Source: Arctopsyche grandis
Taxonomy: Eukaryota; Arthropoda; Insecta; Trichoptera; Hydropsychidae
Assembly (NCBI RefSeq): GCF_051622035.1
Contig: NC_135362.1
Location: forward strand, 14,821,501-14,885,500
Direction: 5' to 3'
DNA length: 64,000 nucleotides
In this document: one piece after another, positions 63,176 to 64,000 of the stretch
How the letters are laid out: each line of letters starts with the position of its first letter
How positions within the stretch are numbered: the stretch's first letter is position 1
Position numbers and translations under genes: made by a program
Notes under the pieces: model-generated
The model's database searches: none
What the model was told of the DNA's origin: nothing
The model's input: the letters and a program-made list of their open reading frames with translations, nothing else

Positions 63176-64000
63176 TAGTTGTAGTATTAATTATATTAAA
63201 AGCATACATACAATGTATGTAAATATACGAATCAAAAGCTATGAATATACATGTGTATATGTACATATACATATATAATACATATGTGAAAATATTCACA
63301 TAAACATGAAAAATAATTTATCTAAATGTAATAGAAATGCTGTATGGATTGGAATTTATTAGAAAACGTCACAGAATTTCATACTTATCATTGATCATTG
63401 TACGAGAGTTCTATAAATAAATATATTTGTGTTTTCTATCATATAAAACGCGCTAAATTGATTGAAAATATTATTGAGCGTTTTCTCCATTCAAGAATGC
63501 GGAAATAAAATAGACCTGTGTGTTTTAGTGAATCTCATATATACATAAACGCAAATACATATATCGCCAAATATGACGACAATAAATTCGATAACATATA
63601 AATGCGAAACACAATTTCGTTACGTACCGATCTGAAAAGGTTCAAATTTTATAACAAAGAAAGCAAAGGCGAAAAAAAAATGGAAAAAGGTCGTCAATAA
63701 ATTGTCCTTACTTAATACTTAGTATCAATCAGTCTCTATGGTTTCCGCTCGCGCTAATTTTTTCCTTTCGTTCATCCGGTTCCGCTTTTTTTCCTCGCAT
63801 CGATCGCATTCTTTCCTCTCGTATATCTGGAATGAATCATCTCTTTCTCTCTCTCTCTCTCGCCCGGAAGGTACCGTAGACTATCTCGTTCCACCATTGT
63901 TACAGAGAGTTCCCTTTCATCCGGCCAATAGTCGATGGTCACTCTCTGACCGGAACATTCTAAAATTACGTTTTTCCCTTTTAAATTTAATCCCGTTACC
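63176..64000. other. Non-coding right edge, possibly near a promoter
   Basis: The last 300 bp become GC-richer, with a (CT)n tract at about 63841-63860 (GAGA-factor-type) and ATCCGG repeats. This could be the 5' region of a gene beyond the window; no coding exon seen. Confidence 0.35.

Overview
This window is nuclear DNA of an insect. The evidence is short AT-rich spliceosomal introns (about 60-150 nt), single-copy eukaryotic genes (DHX57, SPC24, CPSF1, LDAF1/promethin), an eclosion-hormone-like secreted peptide, a cuticle-type secreted protein, and a dense load of hAT transposons, LINEs and tRNA-derived SINEs. The order cannot be settled from sequence alone. The spacer is very AT-rich and carries many ATGTACATAC-type simple repeats.

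Layout. 1-2824 (minus): the 5' half of DHX57, running off the left edge. 2967-8838: transposon territory with a GGTCAC-rich foldback repeat, a hAT element with a perfect 8-bp target duplication, a 365-bp foldback element, and a TIR element holding a copy of adjacent DNA. 9194-10352 (plus): a promethin/LDAF1-like lipid-droplet protein. 11039-12590 (minus): kinetochore SPC24, reconstructed in five exons. 12718-13545: a second foldback repeat split by a MITE. 14539-20934 (plus): complete CPSF1 (CPSF160), 28 coding exons, 1459 aa. 21466-21921 (minus): a 102-aa secreted six-cysteine peptide with the eclosion-hormone cysteine pattern; a TATA/initiator promoter and a possible non-coding first exon lie upstream at 24.7-24.8 kb. 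25-42 kb: gene-poor, with SINEs, hAT elements, a TIR element with an 8-bp duplication and LINE relics. 42145-43751 (plus): a two-exon secreted Pro/Val/His-rich cuticle-type protein with a clear TATA promoter. 44-52 kb and 56-64 kb: repeats and apparently non-coding DNA. 52907-55864 (minus): an intact 985-codon RTE-type LINE reading frame whose stop codon is the first unit of its 3' (TGA)n tail.

The genes do not form one pathway: they are independent housekeeping genes (RNA helicase, mRNA 3' processing, chromosome segregation, lipid droplets) plus two tissue-specific secreted products. The most unusual items are the eclosion-hormone-like gene, a head-to-head composite of two tRNA-derived SINEs present at two loci in opposite orientation, several elements datable by 8-bp duplications, a hAT element with a 208-bp near-perfect inverted duplication, and the possibly young RTE LINE. 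I found no prokaryotic-type system, CRISPR array, rRNA or genuine tRNA gene. All exon joins come from reading frame and splice-site logic; no alignment program was run.
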